NCBI RefSeq assembly: GCF_004364935.1
Contig: NZ_SOBT01000008.1
Location: 2,483,534-2,547,533, forward strand
Source of the DNA: Panacagrimonas perspica
GTDB lineage: Bacteria; Pseudomonadota; Gammaproteobacteria; Nevskiales; Nevskiaceae
DNA length: 64,000 nucleotides
Direction of reading: 5' to 3'
This document shows positions 7,167-15,815 of the stretch, in pieces. A program made the translations under genes and the position numbers. The notes beneath the pieces were generated by a model. It made no database searches. It saw only the letters and a list, made by a program, of their open reading frames with translations, and was not told where the DNA came from. Each line of letters starts with the position of its first letter. Position 1 is the first letter of the stretch.

Positions 7167-9212
7167 TCAATGCACCACGGCCTGGAAGCCGATCTCGCGC
7201 CGATTGTTGGGCTTGACCGTCACTTCCTGGCGCAGCATGCGCACCAGTTCGGCAGGATCGTTCTCGCTCCCCAGCAAGCGGGCCCGGTTGCGCACCACGG
7301 CGTAATCGCCGGGGGTGAGCATGTCGATCTCGCGCACAGCGGCCGGGGCGTCCAGGCCGAAGTAGTGGTGGAACGCCGTCGCGCGCTGCTCCGCCTTCAG
7401 GAAATTGAAACGCACCTTGAACGAGAAGCGGCGCAGCGCGGCTTCGTCGAGATGGCCCATCAGATTGGTGATGCACGCGAAAGGCAGTTCGTGCGATTCC
7501 ATCCACGTCAGCATCTCGTTGACCTGGCTGATCTCCCAGCCCTGGTGCGCGTGGCGACGATCGCCCAGCAACGAATCGGCTTCATCGAATACCAGGAACG
7601 CGCCGGACTCGCGCGCTTCGGCAAAAGCTTGCGCGATGTTGCGTTCGTTCTCGCCGACCCACTTCGACAGCAGGTCGGAAGCGCGCTTCTGGATCACTTC
7701 CATACCCAGTTCGTGCGCCAGCCAACGCACGTACGCCGACTTGCCGGTTCCCGGCGGACCGTACAGGCACATCGAGAACGCCCGTGTATCCAAGCCGACG
7801 AGTCGATTGCGAAGATTCGCCAGATCCAGATCCGCGTTGATCAGTGCAGGTTCGTAGCGCACCGAATGGACGGCCCGCGGCGGCGCCTCGGCTCCGCGCA
7901 TGACCTTGGCGATCGAGTGGACCGCGCGACGAATGTCCTGGAATCCACCGCTGGTGAGCCGCGCCGATCGCACCGCGCCGGCCGCCACTGCGGGAGGCGC
8001 GTCGAAGTCCTCGGCCAGGCGACGAATCTCCTCGGCGGGAACCTGCACCTGCTCACGCGCGAGAATGCGCTGCCAGACGCGCTCGCGAACGCGTGCGGGC
8101 GGCACCTTCATTTCAATGGCATAGGTCATGCGCCGCAGCACCGAAGGGCCCAGTGCGGACGGATCGTTCACCGTCCACAAGGTCGGCACCCGCGTCTCTT
8201 CGAACAGGCGGTGCATGAACACGCGCGACCCATAGCCGCTGCGATCGCCGTCGAACATGCCGTCGTTGTCGCCGCGCAGCAGATCTTCGGCTTCGTCGAA
8301 GAGCAGCAGCGCGTCGGACTGGTTCTCGAGCAGCTTCTGCGAGAGGCGGAACGAACCGATGCGCTGATCTCGCGAAGGCTCCTGCCCGCGATCGTCGGAT
8401 TGGCCGACACCGTAGAGCTTCAGGCCGAGCTTGGTGGCCAGCGTCTTGCAGAACTCGGTCTTGCCGGTGCCCGGCGGACCGTACAGAAGAATGTGGATGC
8501 CCTGGGCGCGTTCGCTGACGGCACGACCGAGCAGGTTGGCCGACAGTTCGCGATCGGCCGGAAGGTGGTCGTAGTCCTCCCACTCGAGGCTGTGCTTCAG
8601 CGGCTCGCCGAGCAAGGCGGCGCGTACATCCTCGATCGGCTGCGCCTGCGACTGCAGGAAACCGGTCAGCAAGGCCTGCGGCTGACAGTCGGACCGGTAG
8701 TCCGTCGTAAACAGGCCGCTTGCCAACAAACGACCGCGCGACGAGAGCGCTTCCACCACTTCGCCGCGCGTGATGCCCAGCATCGCGGAGAGCAGCGTCA
8801 CGACGCCGCTGTCGCCTACCCGCAATTCGTCGAGTTCCAGCGTCTCGAACAGGTCCTCGACCTGCGGCACGACCCGTTCGCGGACCAACGCCGACATCAC
8901 GGTTGCTTCGCTCTCGCTCAAGTTCAGCAGGCGGGCGACGGCGCCAAGATTGTGTTCCAGCGTGCTGGGCTCGACGGACTCGAGGGCCGCGAGACGTTCC
9001 GCGACGATCGCCGTCCAGCCCTCCGCATCGATCTTTCGAGTGTCGTCCTGCAGATCGAGCTCGAGATGCTCGGCCTCATCGCCGAGAAAACGCAGGAGGC
9101 CGTCCTGCGCCCAGCGAAAGCGTTCCAGCCGGCCACCGAGGTTGGCGATCCATCGAAGGACGACGCGCTGCTCAAAGGCTTCCATCATGGTTTGCTGCGG
9201 GGGGTCTGTCAC
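7167..9212 (-). CDS. Tandem AAA+ ATPase of unknown function
   Basis: 681 residues. A helical N-terminal domain of about 230 residues has no motif I recognise (RLLNLSESEATVMSALV, MLGITRGEVVEAL). Two AAA modules follow. Module 1 has Walker A GPPGTGKT (245-252), Walker B LLLFDEAED (302-310) and an arginine pair LRRM (359-362). Module 2 has GPPGTGKS (485-492), pore-loop-like SKWVGENERN (516-525), Walker B LVFDEAD (540-546) and ALRRFSFKVRF (592-602). The second pore loop resembles protein-threading ATPases such as Vps4 or p97-type D2, which suggests remodelling of proteins or complexes in the cytoplasm. Start: GTG at 9212, or ATG at 9188; neither has a clear ribosome site. Stand-alone unit between its terminator and the SRP RNA gene. 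Confidence 0.85.
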   Translation of the reverse strand: MTDPPQQTMMEAFEQRVVLRWIANLGGRLERFRWAQDGLLRFLGDEAEHLELDLQDDTRKIDAEGWTAIVAERLAALESVEPSTLEHNLGAVARLLNLSESEATVMSALVRERVVPQVEDLFETLELDELRVGDSGVVTLLSAMLGITRGEVVEALSSRGRLLASGLFTTDYRSDCQPQALLTGFLQSQAQPIEDVRAALLGEPLKHSLEWEDYDHLPADRELSANLLGRAVSERAQGIHILLYGPPGTGKTEFCKTLATKLGLKLYGVGQSDDRGQEPSRDQRIGSFRLSQKLLENQSDALLLFDEAEDLLRGDNDGMFDGDRSGYGSRVFMHRLFEETRVPTLWTVNDPSALGPSVLRRMTYAIEMKVPPARVRERVWQRILAREQVQVPAEEIRRLAEDFDAPPAVAAGAVRSARLTSGGFQDIRRAVHSIAKVMRGAEAPPRAVHSVRYEPALINADLDLANLRNRLVGLDTRAFSMCLYGPPGTGKSAYVRWLAHELGMEVIQKRASDLLSKWVGENERNIAQAFAEARESGAFLVFDEADSLLGDRRHAHQGWEISQVNEMLTWMESHELPFACITNLMGHLDEAALRRFSFKVRFNFLKAEQRATAFHHYFGLDAPAAVREIDMLTPGDYAVVRNRARLLGSENDPAELVRMLRQEVTVKPNNRREIGFQAVVH

Positions 9213-9435
9213 AGAAGGGGTGACGGCCTAAGAGTGGGGCCTGACTTCGCCAGTTCCAAGACGGCCCGCCCGTAACGGGGCCAAAGCAATGCTTAATCAG
9301 GAGTTTGGTCCGCCTGGGAAAAGCGGGCCGGTCAGCGGGCCGCGAGGCCAATCACTGGGGACATTTCCCTGCAAATGCTGTGGAAAAGTCCCTTAAGTCT
9401 ATGTCGGAAAAGACAAAAGACCGTTCATTGGAGAA

Positions 9436-9539
9436 GGTCCGCGCCAGCTTGCTCCGGCACCCGGCGAGACCGCTGCCGTTGCTCCCTTCCGGGCCTGGCG
9501 GGGTTCACGGTTTACCGTCGCGGAGGTCCGGCGCGGACC
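9436..9539 (-). ncRNA. ffs: Signal recognition particle RNA (4.5S RNA)
   Basis: Read on the minus strand, the two ends GGTCCGCGCC and GGCGCGGACC are perfectly complementary and close a long hairpin of about 104 nt. The apical part holds the universally conserved SRP core CCAGGCCCGGAAGGGAGCA, with the asymmetric loop and GGAA tetraloop that bind Ffh. This is the bacterial small SRP RNA, which guides nascent membrane proteins to FtsY and SecYEG. A T-rich run after the 3' end may terminate it. Exact ends could differ by a few bases. The rest of the 9213-9577 gap shows no gene. Confidence 0.93.
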
Positions 9540-9577
9540 AGCAACCATTATCCGCGATTTTTTCGCCGAGCAGTCGA

Positions 9578-10216
9578 TCAAGTTTCGTCGCGTTCACCGG
9601 CCTTCATATCGCTACTCACCTGCGCGAGCGGTTCGGCCGTGGTCGCGGCCCCGCCGGGCAGCTGCGCAGTAGCTGCGAGCTGGAGCACGTCGATGTTCGT
9701 GGCCGCCACCAACTCGGGGCTGGCGATGCGTGCGTTGACCTCGCGCACGATTTCTTCGCGCACGATGGGGCCGACGATGCGTAGATGCTCCAGGACTTCC
9801 GACGGCAGTCCGTGTCCGTCCACCTCGGTGCGAATCTGCGAATCCTTCACCGGATGCAGGATCAGCTTGAGGTTCAGGGGCGCGTACGTGCGCACGTCGA
9901 TGTTGAGCCGGATCTCCACCTTGAGCGTGAACTTCAGTCTCAGGTTGATCAGCTTGACCTCGAGCTTCAGGTCGCCCTCGATCAGCATCACGAAGCTCAC
10001 GTCCGGCAGCTTGTTCGTGATGGGCAACACGTCTACGTCCTGAAGCTGAAACACGTACGAGGCCACGAGCAGGTCCGCAGGGAACTTGCTGACCGAGCCT
10101 TCGATCATCGCCTTGAGCACGGTCTCGATCTCGCCGCGCAGACGTTCCGCCGTCACGACGTAGCGAACAAAGTTGTGGCCGAACTCGGCGTAGGAAATCG
10201 GTTTGCTCTGGTCCAT
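9578..10216 (-). CDS. Conserved-looking hypothetical protein of 212 residues
   Basis: I do not recognise the family. No signal peptide or membrane helix is apparent. The middle (about 75-150) is a run of alternating hydrophobic beta strands (KLEVKLINLRLKFTLKVEIRLNIDVRTYAPLNLKLILHP), suggestive of an elongated lipid- or ligand-binding sheet. A helical segment with VGPIVREEIVREVNARI follows, then a low-complexity Ala-rich tail. It starts 2 bases after tsaB, so the two are surely co-transcribed. The C-terminal tail ends opposite the SRP RNA region. Function is open. Confidence 0.7.
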   Translation of the reverse strand: MDQSKPISYAEFGHNFVRYVVTAERLRGEIETVLKAMIEGSVSKFPADLLVASYVFQLQDVDVLPITNKLPDVSFVMLIEGDLKLEVKLINLRLKFTLKVEIRLNIDVRTYAPLNLKLILHPVKDSQIRTEVDGHGLPSEVLEHLRIVGPIVREEIVREVNARIASPELVAATNIDVLQLAATAQLPGGAATTAEPLAQVSSDMKAGERDET

Positions 10217-10218
10217 GT

Positions 10219-10926
10219 TCAGTTCCGGGATGCGCGCAGCTGGACCTGTTCTTCGAGCGTGAGCGCGACCTTGTCGCGCAAGTACAGCGGGGCGAGATCG
10301 TCCGCGGCAAGGGTTCTGCCCGCCGCGAATTCAGGGAGTGCCAGCTTCAGTGCCGCTTGTGCCCGGGGAAGAGCCGCGCCGTCGACGTGCAGCACGTCGC
10401 CCGTCACACCCTGTCGCATCGTGGTTTCGTAAGTACCCCAGCCGGTGCCCACCGCATGCCAGGGACCTGCCGCGTCCTCCCGGAACTGATCCGGCGGCAT
10501 CACGCGCAGCGGGCCCATCGAACGACACAGGCCGCTCGCGTCCGCTTCGAACGCACCGACATAGATCTCGTTCATGCGCGCATCGATGCTCGCGATCACG
10601 CGCAGGGCCCCTTCATCGAGGGCCGCCTGCGCCAGCATGGTCAGCGAGCTGATGCCCACCACCGGCCGATCGAGCGACAGCGCCAGGCCTTTGACGAAGC
10701 CCACGCCGATACGGACACCGGCAAAGCTGCCGGGACCGATGCCGCAGACGAACCCGTCGAGCTGCGCGAACGACAGGCTCGCCTCGGCCATCAGGCCGTG
10801 CACCATCGGCAGCATCTGCTGCGTGTGCGAACGGCCGGCGATTTCGAACCGCGCCAGCATCCTCCCCTCGACGAGGATCGCGGCGGAGCAGGCTTCGGTA
10901 GCGGTATCGATTGCGAGCAAGCGCAT
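10219..10926 (-). CDS. tsaB: tRNA threonylcarbamoyladenosine biosynthesis protein TsaB
   Basis: 235 residues of the ASKHA fold. TsaB pairs with TsaD and TsaE to transfer threonylcarbamoyl to A37 of ANN-decoding tRNAs. Diagnostic segments are MRLLAIDTATEACSAAI (1-17), HTQQMLPMVHGLMAEA, GIGPGSFAGVRIGVGFVKGLA and IDARMNEIYVGAF. The phosphate-1 loop is present but the metal-binding histidines of the TsaD paralogue are absent, as expected for TsaB. The ATG at 10926 begins at the first strand; upstream codons are extraneous. In several gammaproteobacteria tsaB lies next to a DinG-type helicase, as here. Confidence 0.95.
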   Translation of the reverse strand: MRLLAIDTATEACSAAILVEGRMLARFEIAGRSHTQQMLPMVHGLMAEASLSFAQLDGFVCGIGPGSFAGVRIGVGFVKGLALSLDRPVVGISSLTMLAQAALDEGALRVIASIDARMNEIYVGAFEADASGLCRSMGPLRVMPPDQFREDAAGPWHAVGTGWGTYETTMRQGVTGDVLHVDGAALPRAQAALKLALPEFAAGRTLAADDLAPLYLRDKVALTLEEQVQLRASRN

Positions 10927-10950
10927 CGGATGAGAGCAGGTACGTGGCAA

Positions 10951-12858
10951 TTACAGGGTGCGCAACCACTCTAGCGCGCCTTCGCGATCCACCTGCGACA
11001 TGAACGGCAGCGCGGCCAGCATCCTGCGGCCATAGTTCTTCGTTTTCAGCCGGGGATCGCAGAGCACCAGAAGACCGCGGTCGGTCTCGTCGCGGATCAG
11101 GCGCCCGGCGCCCTGCCGCAGGCTGACGATCGCCTCCGGGAGCTGCACGTCGACGAAAGGATTGCCGCCGCGGCGTCGCAGCGCCTCGAGCCGCGCGTCG
11201 TATACCGGGTCACCCGGCGACGAGAACGGCAGCTTGTCGATGATGACCATCCGCAGCGCGCGACCTTTCACGTCCACGCCCTCCCAGAAGCTCTGGGTGC
11301 CGACGAGCACGCCGTCGCCGCTGGCCGCGAAACGTTCGACCAGGCGCGCGCGATCGTCCTCGCCCTGCACGAACAGCGGAACACGCAGCTGTGCGCGCAG
11401 CCTGTCGGCGATCTGCCGCAGCGCGCGATGACTGGTGCACAGCACGAAGGCTCCGCCACCGCTGCCCTCGATCAATCGCAGCGAGAGATCCGCCACACGA
11501 TCCGGATAATCGGGGGCGCTCGGCTCGGGCATCCCTTCCGGCAGGTACAGGCGGCCCTGGTTGGGGTAATCGAACGGGCTTTCGAGCGCGACGCCACGGG
11601 CATCCTCGACGCCGATCTGGCGCCGGAAATGCGCGAAATCGCCGCTCGCGGACAGCGTCGCCGACGTCATGATCCAGGCGCCGGGATGCGCCGCGAACAC
11701 GCGGCCGAAGCCCTGCCCCATATCCAGGGGCGTAGCGTGCAAGGTGCCACCGCGGCCCTGCGGCTCGGTCCAGCGCACCTGTTCTTCGTCCTGCTTTGCA
11801 GTGCAAATCGACAGCCGCGCCTGTAGCTGCCTCGCACGATCAGACAGAGCTTCGAGCGTCGTGCTGCGCTCGCGATGGGCTTCGAGCTCGGCGCACAGCG
11901 CATCGAGAGATTCCGCCACGGCTTCGACGGCGGGCGCCGCATCCCGCGCAACGAGGAATTCCTCGGTCGAGATTCGGGAATTGAGCTGCGCGAGCCGCGC
12001 CTCGAACTGGATGACTGGCGACGCCATCGCATTCGCCGCGAGGTGCAGGTCGGGCACATCGCCCTGCTCCGCCGCCGCCTTGAGGCTATCGTCGGCCAGA
12101 TCGCGCAACTGGCGGCTGGAGACGCGCGACCCGAAGAACTGGCCCGCCAAGTCAGGGAGCTGATGCGCCTCGTCGACGATCACGGCGTCGGCGCCGGGAA
12201 GAATTTCCCCGAATCCTTCTTCCTTCAACAGGACGTCGCTGAGCAGCACGTGGTGATTCACAACGACGAGGTCGGCGCCCATCGCGGCGCGGCGGCTCTT
12301 CACGACGAAGCAATTACTGAAATCCGGACACTTGGCGCCCAGGCAGTTGTCGGCGGTCGAGGTGATCTGATGCCGCAGCCGATCGTCTTCGATCAGGCGA
12401 CCCAGTTCCGATACTTCGCCGCGCTCCGTCGAATGCGACCAGCGTTCGATCTGCACCAGCCGCTCATCCACGCGTCGCGATGCCTGTGCGGAATCCTGCG
12501 CCGCGCGATTCATGCGGTAGACGCAAAGATAGTTGCTGCGTCCCTTGAGCATCGCGGTTCGCGCGGGCACGCGCAGCGCGTCCAGCAGGCGCGGCAGATC
12601 GCGCTCGAACAGCTGGTCCTGCAGATTCTTGGTGCCGGTGGACACGATCACGCGCCGGCCGGCCACCAGCGCGGGCACCAGGTACGCGAAAGTCTTCCCG
12701 GTTCCGGTTCCGGCCTCGATCAGGCGCAGGTCGGTCTGTTCGAAGGCCTGCGAGACCTCCATCGCCATGCGCGCCTGTACCAGGCGCGGCGTGAATCCGG
12801 GGATGGCCTTCGCGAGCGGACCGTCCGGCCCGAGGAGAAACGGAAGATCAGCCTCCAC
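10951..12858 (-). CDS. yoaA: ATP-dependent DNA helicase, DinG/YoaA family (iron-sulfur)
   Basis: 635 residues from the GTG at 12858. This start gives the normal N-terminus (LLGPDGPLAKAIPGFTPRLVQARMA) and overlaps the previous stop by 11 bases. It is a superfamily 2, XPD-like 5'-3' helicase. Motif I is EAGTGTGKT (48-56) and the DEAH box is at 229-232. Four cysteines for a [4Fe-4S] cluster lie at 112, 172, 177 and 183 (NCLGAKCPDFSNCF). C-terminal motifs include FWEGVDVKGRALRMVIIDKLPF and GAGRLIRDETDRG. YoaA helps DNA-damage tolerance together with the Pol III chi subunit in E. coli. The symbol is by similarity; DinG proper is less likely because of the short length. Confidence 0.92.
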   Translation of the reverse strand: MEADLPFLLGPDGPLAKAIPGFTPRLVQARMAMEVSQAFEQTDLRLIEAGTGTGKTFAYLVPALVAGRRVIVSTGTKNLQDQLFERDLPRLLDALRVPARTAMLKGRSNYLCVYRMNRAAQDSAQASRRVDERLVQIERWSHSTERGEVSELGRLIEDDRLRHQITSTADNCLGAKCPDFSNCFVVKSRRAAMGADLVVVNHHVLLSDVLLKEEGFGEILPGADAVIVDEAHQLPDLAGQFFGSRVSSRQLRDLADDSLKAAAEQGDVPDLHLAANAMASPVIQFEARLAQLNSRISTEEFLVARDAAPAVEAVAESLDALCAELEAHRERSTTLEALSDRARQLQARLSICTAKQDEEQVRWTEPQGRGGTLHATPLDMGQGFGRVFAAHPGAWIMTSATLSASGDFAHFRRQIGVEDARGVALESPFDYPNQGRLYLPEGMPEPSAPDYPDRVADLSLRLIEGSGGGAFVLCTSHRALRQIADRLRAQLRVPLFVQGEDDRARLVERFAASGDGVLVGTQSFWEGVDVKGRALRMVIIDKLPFSSPGDPVYDARLEALRRRGGNPFVDVQLPEAIVSLRQGAGRLIRDETDRGLLVLCDPRLKTKNYGRRMLAALPFMSQVDREGALEWLRTL

Positions 12859-13426
12859 CCAGGGAGCGCTCGATCTCGTCGACGCGAGCCTCCGCCTGGA
12901 CCGCCCCCAGCGAATCGCCCTTGCCCTGCAGGGCGCGCGCAATCGTCTTCCAGTTCTCGACCTCGACGTAGAGGTTGCCGCGAGCCAGGCTCGTGGACTT
13001 GCCGGCCACCGAGATGGCCTGGTCATACTGCTGCTGGTCGAGATAGACCTTGGCCAGTGCCGACCACACGAAGTAATTGCGCGGCTCGATGCGCTGCGCC
13101 CGCTCGAGCTGCGAGGCGGCGAGGTCGAGCTGCCCCTGCGTGCGCGCGTCGGCCGCCTTCCGCATCAGCGAAACCACGGCTTGGCCGCTGATGTTCTCCG
13201 CCGTACGTGGGAACGTCGGTGCGGCCGGCTTGACGGGTTCGATGACGACGGGCCCGGTCGAGCCCGACGTGCCGGGTATCGGCTGCATCGGCGGCTGGGT
13301 CGACGGGGGAACGGTCGAAACGGGCGGCTGCGGATACGGCACTCCGCCCTCGCGTGTCCCGGTCGAGGACGCGCAGGCGTTCAGCAGCAGGGCGGCCAAC
13401 ACGAGGGCGCCGAAGCGCAAGGTCAT
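12848..13426 (-). CDS. TPR-containing lipoprotein
   Basis: 192 residues. The N-terminus MTLRFGALVLAALLLNACASS is a type II signal peptide with lipobox LNAC, so the mature protein is anchored by Cys 18. With Ala-Ser-Ser after the Cys, outer-membrane sorting is expected. A Pro/Thr-rich linker (about 25-75) leads to a C-terminal TPR-like helical part (AQRIEPRNYFVWSALAKVYLDQQQYDQAISVAGKS). The start overlaps the mrcB stop by four bases (ATGA). The context suggests a helper of the penicillin-binding protein, comparable in position but not in sequence to LpoB; that is inference. Confidence 0.85.
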   Translation of the reverse strand: MTLRFGALVLAALLLNACASSTGTREGGVPYPQPPVSTVPPSTQPPMQPIPGTSGSTGPVVIEPVKPAAPTFPRTAENISGQAVVSLMRKAADARTQGQLDLAASQLERAQRIEPRNYFVWSALAKVYLDQQQYDQAISVAGKSTSLARGNLYVEVENWKTIARALQGKGDSLGAVQAEARVDEIERSLGGG

Positions 13427-15738
13427 TCGAAAATCTCCCGCAACCAGTCGAGCGGCGTGTTCACTGCGGACTTCGCACAGGGCGCGAACTCCGTCGGTGC
13501 ACGTCCTCGCAGATAGGGTAGCAAGACCGTGCTCTGGCAGCCCTCGTCCGCCTTCAAGCCCGTGTAGGTATCGGTGAGCTGCTCCTCGACATCTGGCGGC
13601 GGCACCATGTCCAGACCGCGTACCTGCAGATCCTTCATCACACGCGTCCACAGCACCAGGGCGCCGGAAGAACCAGTGAAGCCCATCGGCTTGTAGTCGT
13701 CGCGGCCCATCCAGACCACGGCGACGCGATCTGCGCCGAACCCGGCGAACCAGGAGTCGCGCAGGTCGTCGGTGGTGCCGGTCTTGCCGGCCAGCGACGT
13801 CCCCGGCGGTACCGCGGACAGCGCGGCGCGGCCGGTACCCAGCGAGATGACCTTCGTCATCGCCCAGTTGATTAGATAGGTGGGCCCTTCCGGCAGCGTC
13901 TGCTTGACCTTGATCGGGTAGCGGTTCAGCGCCTCGCCTTCCTTGGTGGTGACGCTGCGGATCGCCGACAGCTTGCTCTGGTATCCGCCCGCCGCCAGCG
14001 TGCCGTACATCTGCGCCACGTCGAGCGGCGCGATGTCGACCGCGCCGAGGAAGACGCTGGGATTCGGCTGTGCATCGCCGTAATACCCGGTGGCCTTCAT
14101 CGTCTCCAGCACCTTGGCCGCCCCGACCTCGAGACCGGCGCGCACCGTCGGCAGGTTGTACGACTGGGCCAGCGCCATGTAGAGCGGCTGCGGACCGTGC
14201 AGCTTCTTGTCGTAGTTCTGCGGCGCCCAGACCTGCTTGTTGGGCAACTTCATCGAGATTGGCTCGTCGTCGATGATGGTGTGCAGATTGAAGCGGTCCG
14301 GCTGCTGATGGAGCGCCGTCAGGAACACGAAGGGCTTGGCGAGCGAGCCGATGGATCGGCGCGAGTCGAGCGCGCGGTTGAAGCCGGCGTAGCGGAATTC
14401 CCGACCGCCGACGATCGCCAGGACTTCACCGCCGTCGACGCTGGTGACGACACCTGCAGTCTGCAAGGTGCCTTCCTTGAGCTTGCGGTCCTTCTCGAGC
14501 TTGGAGATGCCTTCCGACAGGTCACTTTCCAGCACTTCCTGCGTGCGCGGATCCAGGGTGGTGAAGATGCGCAGGCCTTCGTTGGTCAGGTCCACGTCCT
14601 GGTACTGGCCCTTCAGCTGGCGCCGGACCAAGTCCACGAACGCCGGATAGCGCTCGACGCTGCCGCCCTTGCCGCCCGCGATGCTCAGCGGCTCGGCCAC
14701 TGCCGACGTGTACTCGTCTTCGGAGATCAGGCCTTCTTCGAAGAACACCTTGAGCACCAGATCCCTGCGGGCCTTGGCCCGTTCGGGGTTGCGGCGCGGG
14801 TTGTAGGCCGAAGAACCCTTCACGACGCCGACGAGCAACGCGATCTCGTGGGTGCGCAGCTCGCTGATCGGCTTATTGAAATAGAAACGGCTGCCCAGGC
14901 CGAAGCCGTGCACGGCACGATCGCCGTCCTGACCCAGATGGATCTCGTTGAAGTAGGCCTCGAGAATCTCGTCCTTGCTGTAATGCGCCTCGAGCAGCAG
15001 CGCCATCAGCGCTTCCTTGGCCTTGCGCCGCAGATCGCGCTTGGGCGTCAGGAAGAAGTTCTTCACGAGCTGCTGCGTGATCGTGGAAGCGCCCTGCACC
15101 GCGTGCCCAGCCCTCAAGTTGGCCAAGGCGGCGCGCAGGATGCCGCGGACACTGATGCCGAAATGCTCGTAGAACCCGCGATCCTCGACGGCGACCAGGC
15201 CCTTGCGCAGCAGTTCGGGCACTTCGTCGAGTCGGACCAGCACGCGGTCCTCCCCCTGGGCCTGTGGATAGATGCTGCCGATCAGCATCGGGTCCAGCCG
15301 CACGATGTCGCGCGGCGCGTCCGCCTCGAGGTCCTGAATTTCGGCGATTCCCGCCTCGTCCATCTTCACGGCGATCTTGTACTGCGGCTGCGGCCCGTCC
15401 CAGAAGCGGAAAGCGCGCACCTCCACATCGATCCGGTCCTTGCTGGCGACGAAGGTGCCCGGCCCGTTCAGGACCTCGGACGGCCGGTAGCCGAGCCGTT
15501 CGAGTTCGTGGCGCAGTTCAGGGGCGTCGAGCTTGCGGCCGGGGTACAGGTCCTGGGCGGCGGCATAGACCTGCGCGGGCAACGCCCAGCGGCTGCCGGC
15601 GAAACGCGTACGGATTTCCTGGTCGAGCTGGATCAGGTAGCCGGACAGCAGCAGTCCGCCAACGCTGATCCCGATGACCAGGGCCGCAAGCGAGAACCAG
15701 AGGATTCGCCGAAAGAGGGGGGAAGACGGGCGCGCCAT
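13423..15738 (-). CDS. mrcB: Bifunctional penicillin-binding protein 1B
   Basis: 771 residues. A short cytoplasmic tail precedes a membrane anchor at 12-34 and a UB2H-like domain (about 60-140). The glycosyltransferase 51 domain has catalytic Glu in VAVEDRGFYEHFG (E185) and QGASTITQQLVKN (215-227). The transpeptidase domain has S465 in SLAK, SYN at 526-528 and KTGT at 652-655. It polymerises and cross-links peptidoglycan in the periplasm. The UB2H region marks the 1B class, whose activator in enterics is an outer-membrane lipoprotein; the translationally coupled downstream lipoprotein is a candidate counterpart. Confidence 0.95.
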   Translation of the reverse strand: MARPSSPLFRRILWFSLAALVIGISVGGLLLSGYLIQLDQEIRTRFAGSRWALPAQVYAAAQDLYPGRKLDAPELRHELERLGYRPSEVLNGPGTFVASKDRIDVEVRAFRFWDGPQPQYKIAVKMDEAGIAEIQDLEADAPRDIVRLDPMLIGSIYPQAQGEDRVLVRLDEVPELLRKGLVAVEDRGFYEHFGISVRGILRAALANLRAGHAVQGASTITQQLVKNFFLTPKRDLRRKAKEALMALLLEAHYSKDEILEAYFNEIHLGQDGDRAVHGFGLGSRFYFNKPISELRTHEIALLVGVVKGSSAYNPRRNPERAKARRDLVLKVFFEEGLISEDEYTSAVAEPLSIAGGKGGSVERYPAFVDLVRRQLKGQYQDVDLTNEGLRIFTTLDPRTQEVLESDLSEGISKLEKDRKLKEGTLQTAGVVTSVDGGEVLAIVGGREFRYAGFNRALDSRRSIGSLAKPFVFLTALHQQPDRFNLHTIIDDEPISMKLPNKQVWAPQNYDKKLHGPQPLYMALAQSYNLPTVRAGLEVGAAKVLETMKATGYYGDAQPNPSVFLGAVDIAPLDVAQMYGTLAAGGYQSKLSAIRSVTTKEGEALNRYPIKVKQTLPEGPTYLINWAMTKVISLGTGRAALSAVPPGTSLAGKTGTTDDLRDSWFAGFGADRVAVVWMGRDDYKPMGFTGSSGALVLWTRVMKDLQVRGLDMVPPPDVEEQLTDTYTGLKADEGCQSTVLLPYLRGRAPTEFAPCAKSAVNTPLDWLREIFE

Positions 15739-15784
15739 TTAAGCGCGCGATGATACCGGCAACGGCTTGCCAAAACCTGACCGC

Positions 15785-15808
15785 GCGGCCGGCGCGGGCG
15801 CCGGCCGC
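15785..15808 (-). terminator. Terminator hairpin at the end of the pst-phoU operon
   Basis: A perfect 10-bp GC stem (GCGGCCGGCG/CGCCGGCCGC) with a 4-base loop lies 8 bases past the phoU stop. Only a short TTTT follows, about 8 bases later, so it is a plausible rather than a textbook intrinsic terminator. Confidence 0.55.
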
Positions 15809-15815
15809 AGCATCC

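Noticed and set aside
9305-9784. Short plus-strand frame over the SRP RNA
   Set aside because: It crosses a structured RNA gene, has no motif and no clear start.
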